Part shown: positions 52,851 to 61,514 of the stretch, one piece after another | Position numbering within the stretch: position 1 is the first letter of the stretch | Layout: each line of letters starts with the position of its first letter | Source: Pseudobutyrivibrio sp. YE44 | GTDB lineage: Bacteria; Bacillota; Clostridia; Lachnospirales; Lachnospiraceae | Assembly (NCBI RefSeq): GCF_900104335.1 | Contig: NZ_FMXT01000001.1 | Span: forward strand, 124,001-188,000 | Direction: 5' to 3' | DNA: 64,000 nucleotides | Notes under the pieces: model-generated | What the model was told of the DNA's origin: nothing | Seen by the model: only the letters and a program-made list of their open reading frames with translations | The model's database searches: none | Program-made: the position numbers and the translations under genes

Positions 52851-53425
52851 TGGAACGAAGGATTACTCTTATTCGTCATGGCTGTTGTCCGGGAAATGAT
52901 AGAAAATGCTACATAGGAATTACAGATGAGCCCCTTAGCGAAAAAGGTGAAAAGTCCATACTTCTTAGAGCATACCCTGAGGCGGATATAGTTTTTTCCA
53001 GTCCCTTGCAAAGATGTGTTTTCACGGCGAAGCTGATTTATCCGAATCTTACCCCGGTAATCATAGATGATTTGAGAGAGACTGACTTTGGTCTATTCGA
53101 GGGGAAAAACTATCAGGATCTTGAAGGCAATCCAGACTATCAGCGATTTATTGATTGTGGTGGAACCATTCCTTTCCCACAGGGGGAAAGCAGAGATGAG
53201 GCTACAGTCAGAGCTATAAAGGGCTTTGAAGAGCTTCTTACCAAAATAGGAGAAGCGAAAAATATATCAGTAATTGTTCATGGCGGAACAATAATGGCTA
53301 TTTTAAGCCATTACTTTGGGGGAGACTATTATTCTTATCATGTAGAAAACAGCGAGGGATATACTTTTGATTTATCACATGACGGCATTTTTGGCAGGTT
53401 ACATTCTAGATCTTTTCTTAGGTGA
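52850..53425 (+). CDS. cobC: Alpha-ribazole-5'-phosphate phosphatase-like histidine phosphatase
   Basis: The 191-residue protein belongs to the phosphoglycerate-mutase/histidine phosphatase family: ITLIRHGCCPGN with the catalytic His, SSPLQRCVFTAKLIY, LRETDFGLFEGKN and VIVHGGTIMAIL. Within a cob operon this is expected to be CobC, which dephosphorylates alpha-ribazole phosphate or adenosylcobalamin phosphate. It overlaps the preceding stop by one base and the cbiB start by 59 bases. Confidence 0.88.
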   Translation: MERRITLIRHGCCPGNDRKCYIGITDEPLSEKGEKSILLRAYPEADIVFSSPLQRCVFTAKLIYPNLTPVIIDDLRETDFGLFEGKNYQDLEGNPDYQRFIDCGGTIPFPQGESRDEATVRAIKGFEELLTKIGEAKNISVIVHGGTIMAILSHYFGGDYYSYHVENSEGYTFDLSHDGIFGRLHSRSFLR

Positions 53426-54359
53426 TCCAATTGGTTGGCCTCATCCCATCAGATTTATTGGGGTTTTAATAGGAAGATTCACAGAAGATTTTCTCAAGTT
53501 GGCCGAAAGAAATCTCAGTGTGGAGACCTTGTCTAAAAGAAAAAGAAGATACGGGTTAATTATGGTAATCCTTGTGATATTAATACCAACTTTGATTTGT
53601 TTTCTTATTCTTAAGTTAACCTACACATTAAATCCATTTTTAGGACTTATAATTGAATCAGTAATTACTTATCAGTGTCTTGCAGCCAAAAGCTTGTATG
53701 TTGAAAGTATGAAGGTGGCAAAGGCCCTTTCTTCGGAAGGCCTGTTAGCAGGACGCAAAGCTGTATCTATGATAGTAGGAAGAGATACTAATAGCCTGGA
53801 TGAAAATGGAGTTATTAAGGCAGCTGTGGAGACTGTGGCCGAAAACACCTCAGACGGGGTAATTGCTCCTCTTATATATCTTGCAATAGGTGGGCCGGTT
53901 CTTGGTATTACTTACAAAGCAATTAATACTATGGACTCCATGGTAGGCTACAAAAATGATAAATATATGGATTTTGGAAGGGCAGCAGCCAAGCTTGATG
54001 ATGTTGTCAATTTCATTCCAGCAAGACTTAGCGCTATTTTTATGATAGTCAGCTGTATTTTCCTTGGAAGGGATTATAGCTTTATAAATGCAGTAAGGAT
54101 TTTTAAAAGAGATAGGTTTAATCATTCTAGTCCAAATTCAGCCCAAACAGAAAGCGTTTGTGCCGGAGCCTTAGGTCTTAGATTGGCTGGACCAGCCAGC
54201 TATTTCGGAAAGGTTGTAAATAAGAAATATATTGGAGATTCTATCAGGGGAATATCTATTGATGATATAAAAAAAGCAAACATAATGATGTTTGCAACAG
54301 AAGCTATATGTGTGGTTTTATCTGTCACTATTATGGCGATTATTTTATTTGTGAGGTAG
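53367..54359 (+). CDS. cbiB: Adenosylcobinamide-phosphate synthase CbiB
   Basis: The membrane protein attaches aminopropanol phosphate to adenosylcobyric acid. It has AGYILDLFLGDPIGWPHPIR near the start, ETVAENTSDGVIAPLIYLA, and AINTMDSMVGYKNDKYMDFG. The TTG at 53367 is preferred over ATG 53379 because GAGGGA lies seven bases before it; either start overlaps the end of cobC. Confidence 0.92.
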   Translation: MIYHMTAFLAGYILDLFLGDPIGWPHPIRFIGVLIGRFTEDFLKLAERNLSVETLSKRKRRYGLIMVILVILIPTLICFLILKLTYTLNPFLGLIIESVITYQCLAAKSLYVESMKVAKALSSEGLLAGRKAVSMIVGRDTNSLDENGVIKAAVETVAENTSDGVIAPLIYLAIGGPVLGITYKAINTMDSMVGYKNDKYMDFGRAAAKLDDVVNFIPARLSAIFMIVSCIFLGRDYSFINAVRIFKRDRFNHSSPNSAQTESVCAGALGLRLAGPASYFGKVVNKKYIGDSIRGISIDDIKKANIMMFATEAICVVLSVTIMAIILFVR

Positions 54360-54365
54360 TGTGAC

Positions 54366-55403
54366 ATGCATGGTGGAGACATCTATAGAAACAGTATAAG
54401 ATTCGATTTTTCGGTAAACCTGAATCCTTTAGGGGTTCCTTCAGAGGTTCAATGGGTTCTTACTGAAGCGGCTCTTCACGCAAATAAATATCCAGATATT
54501 ACTCATGAAAGCTTAATCAAAGAGACAGCTGAGCTTTTTGATGTTCATGAAGATAACATTGTTTATGGCAATGGTGCATCAGAGTTGATAATGGCTATTT
54601 GTCATAGTATTGCTCCTAAAAAAGCACTTATATTATCCCCTTGCTTTTCAGGTTATGAAACATGCTTGAGAGGGGCTATGCCAAAGTGTAAGATTTTTAC
54701 ACATTTATTATTGGAAGAAAATGATTTTGAGCTTCATCATGATTTTGTAGAAAAGATACAGGTGGAAAGACCAGACCTTGTATTTTTAACAAATCCTAAC
54801 AATCCAAATGGAAAGTTAATTGATGGGGATTTGCTCCTTGATATTATTGAGGTTTGTGAAAAGGTGGATACCACTCTTGTTGTTGATGAATGTTTCTTGC
54901 CTCTTACTGGCAGGGATAATGAATATTCTCTGATCAGAAATATTCACAAGTACAAAAAACTGATTGTTCTTAGAGCTTTTACAAAGACCTATGCTATACC
55001 AGGTGTGAGATTAGGTTATGCTGTCTGTTCAAAGAAGTCTATTGCAGACGGGTTAAAGGGGCATCTTCCAGAATGGAATGTTTCAATATTTGCCCAGATG
55101 GCTGGCGCTGAGTGTCTGAAGCATAAAGACTATGTTGAGGAATCTAATAAGCTGATATATGAGGAACGTAAATTTTTGAAGGAAGGTTTGAAAAAGCTAG
55201 GAGCAAAGGTATACGGATCTGATGCAAACTTTATTCTGTTCAAATGTAATAATTATGCTTTAAAGGAGGCCCTTTTAGAATACAGTATTTTAATTAGGGA
55301 TTGTTCTGATTATTACGGTTTGGAAAAAGGCTTCTACAGAATCGCTGTAAAGCAGCATAACGAAAACGAAGGGCTGTTGTCAGCCCTCGAGGATTTATTA
55401 TAG
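54366..55403 (+). CDS. cobD: Threonine-phosphate decarboxylase CobD
   Basis: The 345-residue PLP enzyme makes (R)-1-amino-2-propanol phosphate, the substrate of CbiB. It starts HGGDIYRNSIRFDFSVNLNP and has VYGNGASELIMAICHSI, FLTNPNNPNGKLI and the PLP lysine in RAFTKTYAIPGVRLGYAV. It is the last gene of the cob operon. It ends four bases from the end of a convergent gene without a clear terminator. Confidence 0.94.
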   Translation: MHGGDIYRNSIRFDFSVNLNPLGVPSEVQWVLTEAALHANKYPDITHESLIKETAELFDVHEDNIVYGNGASELIMAICHSIAPKKALILSPCFSGYETCLRGAMPKCKIFTHLLLEENDFELHHDFVEKIQVERPDLVFLTNPNNPNGKLIDGDLLLDIIEVCEKVDTTLVVDECFLPLTGRDNEYSLIRNIHKYKKLIVLRAFTKTYAIPGVRLGYAVCSKKSIADGLKGHLPEWNVSIFAQMAGAECLKHKDYVEESNKLIYEERKFLKEGLKKLGAKVYGSDANFILFKCNNYALKEALLEYSILIRDCSDYYGLEKGFYRIAVKQHNENEGLLSALEDLL

Positions 55404-55407
55404 GATA

Positions 55408-56307
55408 TTATTGATAGTTAATTATATATTTTCGCATTGTATTCATAACAAGCTTCTTATTCCCGCTCCAAAGTGGTGCAATAAGAAGCTTTTTTGGTCC
55501 ATCTCCCGTAAGACGGTGGATGACAGTTTCCTTTGGAAGAAGCTTTAGGCATTTACAGACAAGCTGACAGTATTCCTCCAGCTCATATATATGAAAGGGT
55601 TCATTCTTATATATTTCAGCAAGCTTGGTTCCTTCCAACACATGAAGAAGCTGGAGCTTAACTCCAAATAGGGTAGGAGTAAGCTTGGAAAGATAGGCTA
55701 CTGTACCAAGCATATCTTCTTCTGATTCCCCAGGTAGACCAAGTATCACGTGAACTACCACCTTAAGACCAGCGTCAGTCAAACGCTTGTAAGTATCTTC
55801 AAAGACGCTTAGCTTATAGCCTCGATTAATATATGTGGCAGTATCTTCATTTATAGTTTGAAGGCCTAGCTCCACCCAAACCTCTTTATGTTTATTTACA
55901 TTAGAAAGAAAGCTAATCATATCATCTGTGAGACAATCCGGCCTTGTCCCAATAGATAAACCTACAATCTCTGGATATTCCAAAACCTTGGAAAACATTG
56001 TCATAAGTCTATCTTGATCTCCATAGGTATTTGTAAAGGATTGAAAATAGGCAATGTATTTTCGTTCCGAGGCAGGTATCTTTGAGGAAATTTTATTATC
56101 GACTCTTTTTTTAGCGTCAGAGATTTGATTTTCTATACTTCCTGAGGTAGCGAAATCTCCTGAACCTCCTTCAGAGCAGAAGATACATCCTCCTGTGCTG
56201 ATGGTGCCATCACGATTAGGACAGGTGCAACCGCTGGTGAGAGATAGTTTATATACTTTTGTGTTATATTTATCCTTAAGATAATCTGAAAGGGAAATGT
56301 AGGTCAT
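55408..56307 (-). CDS. Radical SAM protein of the YhcC/TIGR01212 type
   Basis: The 299-residue protein has SGCTCPNRDGTISTGGCIFC, the CxxxxxxxxCxxC-type cluster motif of this subfamily, followed by HVILGLPGESEEDMLGTV and FGVKLQLLHVLEGTKLAEIY, and it ends near TGDGPKKLLIAPLW. The family is related to Elp3 and MiaB-like radical SAM proteins; the function is not established here. It is convergent with cobD and has its own upstream region shared with the gene at 56.5 kb. Confidence 0.88.
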   Translation of the reverse strand: MTYISLSDYLKDKYNTKVYKLSLTSGCTCPNRDGTISTGGCIFCSEGGSGDFATSGSIENQISDAKKRVDNKISSKIPASERKYIAYFQSFTNTYGDQDRLMTMFSKVLEYPEIVGLSIGTRPDCLTDDMISFLSNVNKHKEVWVELGLQTINEDTATYINRGYKLSVFEDTYKRLTDAGLKVVVHVILGLPGESEEDMLGTVAYLSKLTPTLFGVKLQLLHVLEGTKLAEIYKNEPFHIYELEEYCQLVCKCLKLLPKETVIHRLTGDGPKKLLIAPLWSGNKKLVMNTMRKYIINYQ

Positions 56308-56432
56308 AAGTTTTATTCCTTTATTTTTTTATTAGTATAACCTATTTTTATTGGTATATCTAAGTGATAGAATAATGTATAGATTCTTGTTTTTCCAGCA
56401 AGAAGTCATGAAAATATAAAACAAAAAACGGT

Positions 56433-56461
56433 TGACACCCTAAATGAAATGTTATATTATG
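56433..56461 (+). promoter_or_regulatory. Sigma-A promoter of the small gene at 56515
   Basis: TTGACA (56433-56438) and TATTAT (56456-56461) are 17 bases apart, 53 bases before the start codon. Nothing else is evident in the 207-base divergent intergenic region. Confidence 0.7.
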
Positions 56462-56514
56462 TCTGAGGTTTTGCAAATGATAGTTTATTTATAACGTTTT
56501 ACAGGAGCCGTATC

Positions 56515-56937
56515 ATGATTACAATTCGTACACGTAGAAAGCTTGGAATGTTACAACACCAAATTGGTGGAAATAAAGAAGCCTCATTCGTAATAAGCCT
56601 TGGACAGAATTTTTTAGATTTTGTTGATAAGTATTCAGAGGATGAGTATTCAACAAATTCTGTTTTATATAAAAAGATAGAAGAGTTGGTGGAAGCTAAG
56701 GACTATAAAGCTTTGGAACATATATTTAAAACTATTCAGGTTTTTGGTACTTACGATCGAGTTTCTATGAAAACTATAAAATATAAAAACGTAAAATCAG
56801 CTGTAGGTCTCACCTATAATGGTACAGTTTTTGAGGGTTTTGATGAGGAAAAAGACGAACTTTCAAGGATTGTTGCACATACATGCAAGTTGTGTTCAGC
56901 GGTAGGAGATGAATACATGGAAAATATGCTCTCTTAA
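56515..56937 (+). CDS. Hypothetical 140-residue protein
   Basis: I do not recognise this protein. It is soluble, with an N-terminal basic MITIRTRRKLGMLQHQIGG, a helical charged middle (LYKKIEELVEAKDYKALEHI) and a conserved-looking FGTYDRVSMKTIKYKN. The C-terminal HTCKLCSAVGDEY has two cysteines three apart. ACAGGAG precedes the ATG and a consensus promoter precedes that. It lies between a radical SAM gene and the PTS operon but is separated from the latter by a promoter and regulatory leader. Confidence 0.65.
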   Translation: MITIRTRRKLGMLQHQIGGNKEASFVISLGQNFLDFVDKYSEDEYSTNSVLYKKIEELVEAKDYKALEHIFKTIQVFGTYDRVSMKTIKYKNVKSAVGLTYNGTVFEGFDEEKDELSRIVAHTCKLCSAVGDEYMENMLS

Positions 56938-56964
56938 ACGTTTTCGAAAATTTTAAAAAAAGTG

Positions 56965-56993
56965 TTGACATTGGTGGTTACTTTTGCTAAGTT
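56965..56993 (+). promoter_or_regulatory. Promoter of the ptsG-licT operon
   Basis: TTGACA (56965-56970), 17-base spacer, TAAGTT (56988-56993) with an extended TGC immediately upstream. Transcription would start near 57000, just before the antitermination site. Confidence 0.65.
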
Positions 56994-57003
56994 ATCATAC
57001 GTA

Positions 57004-57036
57004 GTGTGTAACTTGTAACCAATCAAGGCACGAACT
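57004..57036 (+). promoter_or_regulatory. Ribonucleic antiterminator (RAT) for a LicT-type protein
   Basis: GTGTGTAACTTGTAACC followed by AATCAAGGCACGAAC resembles the RAT of BglG/LicT systems (GGATTGTTACTG...GGCAAAACC). Its 3' end shares GGCACGAAC with the terminator, so the two folds exclude each other. The antiterminator gene is in the same operon. Confidence 0.65.
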
Positions 57037-57081
57037 ATGCATAAGTTATTTGTATTTATGTGTTGGTTCGTGTCTTTTTTT
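57027..57081 (+). terminator. Conditional leader terminator of ptsG
   Basis: GGCACGAAC (57027-57035) pairs with GTTCGTGTC (57066-57074) over nine pairs including one G-U, followed by seven T. It lies 119 bases upstream of ptsG. Confidence 0.8.
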
Positions 57082-57199
57082 ATGTTTTCCCATCAAAGGC
57101 ATAAAAAAGACACAAATTTTACTTATTATGTAGAAATGCATCAGAGTAGAAGCCAATCGCATAGTACACAAACAATTTAATGTATAGGAGAAAAAACAA

Positions 57200-59323
57200 A
57201 TGAAAGACAAAATTTTTGCAGTATTGCAGCGAGTTGGACGTTCATTCATGCTTCCAATCGCAATCCTTCCAGTAGCAGGTTTGCTTCTCGGAATCGGTGG
57301 TTCATTCACAAACACAACTATGCTTGAGACATACCACCTCACATCAGTTTTAGGCCCAGGTACAGTAGGAAACGCTATCCTTACTGTTATGAACGAGGCA
57401 GGTAACATTGTATTCGCTAACTTACCAATCATCTTTGCTATCGGTGTTGCAATTGGTATGGCAAAGAAGGAGAAGGAAGTAGCAGCTTTAGCAGCAGCTA
57501 TCGCTTTCTTAATCATGCACGCTTCAATCGGCGCTATGATCACAATTCACGGCGGTCCAGAGGCAATGCTTGATGGTGCTACAACATCAGTTTGCGGTAT
57601 CACTTCATTACAGATGGGTGTATTTGGTGGTATGATCGTAGGTCTTGGTGTAGCAGCTCTTCACAATAAGTATTATAAGATCCAGCTTCCACAGGTATTA
57701 TCATTCTTCGGTGGTACAAGATTCGTTCCTATCATCTCTGGTTTGGTATACACAGCAGTTGGTATTTTAATGTTCTTCGTATGGCCATTCATTCAGCAGG
57801 GTATCGCAGCTGTTGGTGGTCTCGTAATGGAGTCCGGTTATGCAGGAACATGGATTTACGGTATCATGGAAAGACTTCTTATTCCATTTGGTCTTCACCA
57901 TGTATTCTATCTTCCATTCTGGCAGACTTCACTCGGTGGTACACTCGAGGTTAACGGTCAGATGATCGAAGGTGCACAGAACATCTTCTTTGCACAGCTT
58001 GGTGCACAGAACACAATTGACCACTTTGCAGTATCAGCTACAAGATTCATGTCTGGTAAGTTCCCATTCATGATCCTTGGTCTTCCAGGTGCAGCTCTTG
58101 CTATGTACAGATGCGCACTTCCTGAGAAGAAGAAGGAAGTAGGAGGTCTTCTCCTTTCTGCAGCTCTTACATCAATGCTTACAGGTATCACAGAGCCAAT
58201 CGAGTTCACATTCTTATTCGTAGCTCCAGCTCTTTACGGTATCCACTGCGTATTCGCAGGTGCATCATACATGCTTATGCACATTTTAGGTGTTGGTGTT
58301 GGTATGACATTCTCAGGTGGTCTTATCGACTTAATCCTCTTTGGTATTCTTCCTGGTAATGCTATGACATCATGGGTATGGATCCCAGTTGTTGGTGCAG
58401 GTTACTTCGTAGTTTACTATTTACTTTTCACATTCCTTATCAAGAAGTTCGATCTTAAGACTCCTGGTAGAGATGCAGATGAAGAGGTTAAGCTTTATAG
58501 ACGTTCTGACTACAACGCAAAGAAGGAGTCTATGAACGACAACACTTCTGAGAAGATTTGTAACGGTCTTGGTGGTAAGGCAAACATCTCTGATGTTGAC
58601 TGCTGTGCAACAAGACTTCGTGTAACTGTTCACAAGTCTGAGCTCGTTAACGATGCTATGCTTAAGGCAACTGGTGCTTCTGGTGTAGTTCACAAGGGTA
58701 ACGGTGTTCAGGTTATTTATGGACCACACGTAACAATCATCAAGGCTAACCTTGAAGATTATCTTGAGACAGCTCCTAATGTTGAGTATAATGGAGCAAA
58801 TGAGGCTGTAGCTGAGGAAGTTAAGGCTGAGGCAACAAACGAGCCAACAGGTAAGGTTGTTAAGACAGTTATCCTTGGTAGCCCAATCACAGGTGTTGCT
58901 GCTGACTTAGCAGAGACTCCAGACGATGTTTTCGCTCAGAAGATGATGGGCGACGGTGCAGTTGTAACTCCAAATGATGGAAAGGTTGTTGCACCTGCTG
59001 ATGGTACAGTTGTATTTGTATTTGATACAAAGCACGCAATCGGTTTCAAGACAGATGATGATGTAGCTATGCTTCTTCACTTCGGTATTGATACAGTTAA
59101 GCTTAAGGGTGAAGGCTTTAATGTTCATGTAACAAATGGTCAGAAGGTAAAGAAGGGTGATGTTCTTATGGAGGCTGACTTAGATTTCATTTCTAAGAAT
59201 GCACCATCAATCGCTACACCAGTTCTTTGCACTGAGCTTAAGAGCAATCAGAAGCTTCGTCGCGTAGGTGATGGAAATATTAATGCAGGAGAGGACTTAC
59301 TCGCTGTAGACTTTTACGAGTAA
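57200..59323 (+). CDS. ptsG: PTS glucose-family transporter, EIICBA in one chain
   Basis: The 707 residues comprise EIIC (1-420; QRVGRSFMLPIAILPVAGLL, LIPFGLHHVFYLPFWQT, TGITEPIEFTFLFVAP), EIIB (about 450-530; DVDCCATRLRVTV with the phosphorylated Cys) and EIIA (about 555-707; IGFKTDDDVAMLLHFGIDTV with His627). It takes up and phosphorylates glucose or a close relative such as N-acetylglucosamine. Codon use is strongly biased and uniform, suggesting high expression. AGGAG precedes the ATG. Expression should be gated by the leader RAT/terminator and the LicT-type protein encoded next. Confidence 0.93.
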   Translation: MKDKIFAVLQRVGRSFMLPIAILPVAGLLLGIGGSFTNTTMLETYHLTSVLGPGTVGNAILTVMNEAGNIVFANLPIIFAIGVAIGMAKKEKEVAALAAAIAFLIMHASIGAMITIHGGPEAMLDGATTSVCGITSLQMGVFGGMIVGLGVAALHNKYYKIQLPQVLSFFGGTRFVPIISGLVYTAVGILMFFVWPFIQQGIAAVGGLVMESGYAGTWIYGIMERLLIPFGLHHVFYLPFWQTSLGGTLEVNGQMIEGAQNIFFAQLGAQNTIDHFAVSATRFMSGKFPFMILGLPGAALAMYRCALPEKKKEVGGLLLSAALTSMLTGITEPIEFTFLFVAPALYGIHCVFAGASYMLMHILGVGVGMTFSGGLIDLILFGILPGNAMTSWVWIPVVGAGYFVVYYLLFTFLIKKFDLKTPGRDADEEVKLYRRSDYNAKKESMNDNTSEKICNGLGGKANISDVDCCATRLRVTVHKSELVNDAMLKATGASGVVHKGNGVQVIYGPHVTIIKANLEDYLETAPNVEYNGANEAVAEEVKAEATNEPTGKVVKTVILGSPITGVAADLAETPDDVFAQKMMGDGAVVTPNDGKVVAPADGTVVFVFDTKHAIGFKTDDDVAMLLHFGIDTVKLKGEGFNVHVTNGQKVKKGDVLMEADLDFISKNAPSIATPVLCTELKSNQKLRRVGDGNINAGEDLLAVDFYE

Positions 59324-59340
59324 TCCTTAGGAGAGATTAG

Positions 59341-60174
59341 ATGTATAGAGTCGAGAAGGTTCTAAATCATAATGCCTTAATCGGTATTCCAGAGAACACA
59401 ACTCAAGAATACTTGATTTTAGGTAAGGGGATAGGGTTTGGAAAACATATTAGTGAGACAATTGAGGTCACTGATGAGCACAAAGTTTATTCACTTCAGG
59501 AATCCACAGAACGTGGTGACAAGAAGGAGTTAGCAACAAGTATTGACCCTGTATATCTTGAAATCGCTAATGAAATATTAGATGGAGCGGAGGCGGCATT
59601 CAAGGACATCGACAGAGATGTCCTGCTGCCTTTAGCAGACCATATTGAATTTGCAGTTAAACGAATTAAAAATAACGAGCAGCTTAAGAACCCCTTAACA
59701 GATGACATCAGAGTTTTATTCCATGCAGAGTTTAAGGTAGCTGAGGTAGCGAGAGATATTCTTGCTAAGAGACTTAATATAGCTATTTCTGATGATGAAA
59801 TTGGGTACATTGCTCTTCATGTTCATTCTTCTATTATGGATCAGGCAGTTTCTCAGGCCATGCAGATGGCTGATGCTGTCAGACAGTGCGTAAAGATGGT
59901 AGAAGAGGAAACAGGTAAGCGCATTGATACACAATCTCTATCTTATAACAGGTTGCTCAACCATATTCGTTATATGATTGCAAGAACAGTTAAAGGCGAG
60001 GTTTTGAAGCTTGATATGAACGACTATATTAATGCCTCTGCCGCAAATTCATTTCAGGCAGCTACCAAGATTTGCAAAGAGCTTTCAAAGAGCTTGGGCA
60101 AAGATATTCATGATGCAGAGATTGGATATCTTGCTATGCACATCGAGAGGGTTGCATTAGATGAAATGGATTAA
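59341..60174 (+). CDS. licT: BglG/LicT-family transcription antiterminator
   Basis: The 277-residue protein has an N-terminal RNA-binding CAT domain (MYRVEKVLNHNALIG, ILGKGIGFGKH) and two PTS regulation domains: PRD1 with LPLADHIEFAVKRI and GYIALHVHSS, PRD2 with NRLLNHIRYMIAR and GYLAMHIERV, carrying the phosphorylatable histidines. It should bind the RAT in its own operon leader and prevent termination when its PTS substrate is present. It starts 17 bases after ptsG. Confidence 0.92.
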   Translation: MYRVEKVLNHNALIGIPENTTQEYLILGKGIGFGKHISETIEVTDEHKVYSLQESTERGDKKELATSIDPVYLEIANEILDGAEAAFKDIDRDVLLPLADHIEFAVKRIKNNEQLKNPLTDDIRVLFHAEFKVAEVARDILAKRLNIAISDDEIGYIALHVHSSIMDQAVSQAMQMADAVRQCVKMVEEETGKRIDTQSLSYNRLLNHIRYMIARTVKGEVLKLDMNDYINASAANSFQAATKICKELSKSLGKDIHDAEIGYLAMHIERVALDEMD

Positions 60175-60239
60175 AAGTTTTTTTTAATCCCTAAAACAGT
60201 TCACTTATTTACGTATATTAACCCAATTGATATACATTT

Positions 60240-60274
60240 AAAGACAGTCTATTGCTAAATAGACTGTCTTTTTT
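60240..60274 (+). terminator. Terminator after licT
   Basis: AAAGACAGTCTATT, loop GCTA, AATAGACTGTCTTTTTT: a 14-bp perfect stem. Confidence 0.92.
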
Positions 60275-60340
60275 GCTTTATCTGTGTTAAAATAATTAGT
60301 TGTGATTAGATAATATATTTGTCAAAAAGGAAGGTGTATT

Positions 60341-61513
60341 ATGACAAAGATTGATATAATTTCAGGTTTCCTGGGCGCAGGTAAAACTACTTACATTAAA
60401 AAGATGCTCGAGGAAGCATACAAAGGTGAAAAGGTCGTTCTTATTGAGAACGAATTTGGCGAAGTTGGTATTGATGGTGGCTTTTTAAAGGATGCTGGCA
60501 TCACAATTTCTGAAATGAATTCTGGATGTATTTGCTGTTCACTTGTTGGAGATTTTGATAAGAATCTTCACGAGGTACTTGAGAAGTTCTCTCCAGACAG
60601 AATTCTTATTGAGCCATCAGGTGTTGGTAAGCTTTCAGATGTTATGACATCTGTTATCAAGCTTGAAGAGACAGCTGATGTTAAGCTTTGTGGACTTGTT
60701 ACAGTTGTAAACGCACTTAAGGCTTCAAAGCAGATGAAGGCTTTTGGCGAATTCTTCAACAACCAGATTGAGTTTGCAACAACAATCGTTCTTTCACGTT
60801 CACAGACAGCTACTGAGGATCAACTTGAGTTCTGCGTAAAGCAGATTCAGAAGTTTAATCCTAAGGCTGCTATCATTACAACTCCATGGGATGAAATCAC
60901 TGGTGAAAAGCTCCTTTCTGTTATGGAGGGACAGGACAATCTTGCATCTGAAATGAAGCATCTTGCAGAAGAGGCTCATGAAGAGCACGAGCATGAACAT
61001 CACCATGACCACGACCATGAGCACGAGGAGCATGAGCATCATCATCACGACCATGACCATGATGAGCATGAACATCATCACGATCATGAGCATGATGATC
61101 ATGAGCATCATCATCACGACCATGACCATGATGAACACGAGCATCACCATCATGACCATGAGCACCATCACGAACATGGTGAGAACTGTACTTGTGGATG
61201 TCACGACCACGATCATGAGCATCATCACCATCATGCAGATGATGTATTTACTACATGGGGCAAAGAAACACCTCACAAGTTTGAGCGTGCAACAATCGAA
61301 AAGGCAATGAAGGCATTTGCTAAGACAACAGACTACGGCACAGTTATCCGTTCAAAGGGTATGGTTGAGGATGTCAACGGCGGATGGATCTACTTTGACT
61401 TTGTAGATGGAGAGTATGAGCTTAGAAGTGGCGAACCTGATTACACAGGACGTCTTGTAGTAATTGGTGCTGACATCGACGAGCACAAGATTGAAGAATT
61501 ATTCGGAGTATAA
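60341..61513 (+). CDS. CobW/G3E-family GTPase with a very long histidine-rich insert
   Basis: The 390-residue protein has Walker A FLGAGKTTYIKKML, the metal-binding CxCC motif in SGCICCSLVGDF, EPSGVGKL, and a C-terminal CobW_C domain (residues 320-390). Between about residues 208 and 302 lies a stretch dominated by His, Asp and Glu (repeats of HEHHHHDHDHD type) plus CTCGC. G3E GTPases are metallochaperones for zinc, cobalt or nickel; the His tract should hold many metal ions. It is followed immediately by a second CobW-family gene. The metal cannot be decided from sequence. Confidence 0.9.
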   Translation: MTKIDIISGFLGAGKTTYIKKMLEEAYKGEKVVLIENEFGEVGIDGGFLKDAGITISEMNSGCICCSLVGDFDKNLHEVLEKFSPDRILIEPSGVGKLSDVMTSVIKLEETADVKLCGLVTVVNALKASKQMKAFGEFFNNQIEFATTIVLSRSQTATEDQLEFCVKQIQKFNPKAAIITTPWDEITGEKLLSVMEGQDNLASEMKHLAEEAHEEHEHEHHHDHDHEHEEHEHHHHDHDHDEHEHHHDHEHDDHEHHHHDHDHDEHEHHHHDHEHHHEHGENCTCGCHDHDHEHHHHHADDVFTTWGKETPHKFERATIEKAMKAFAKTTDYGTVIRSKGMVEDVNGGWIYFDFVDGEYELRSGEPDYTGRLVVIGADIDEHKIEELFGV

Positions 61514-61514
61514 A

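Noticed and set aside
60963-61310. Possible Met/Thr-rich or Met/Val-rich small proteins, or a tandem-repeat array, in the CAT/CAC-rich segment.
   Set aside because: These are other-frame readings of the His-rich stretch of the CobW-family GTPase. The DNA repeats are imperfect codon repeats, not a CRISPR or satellite array.
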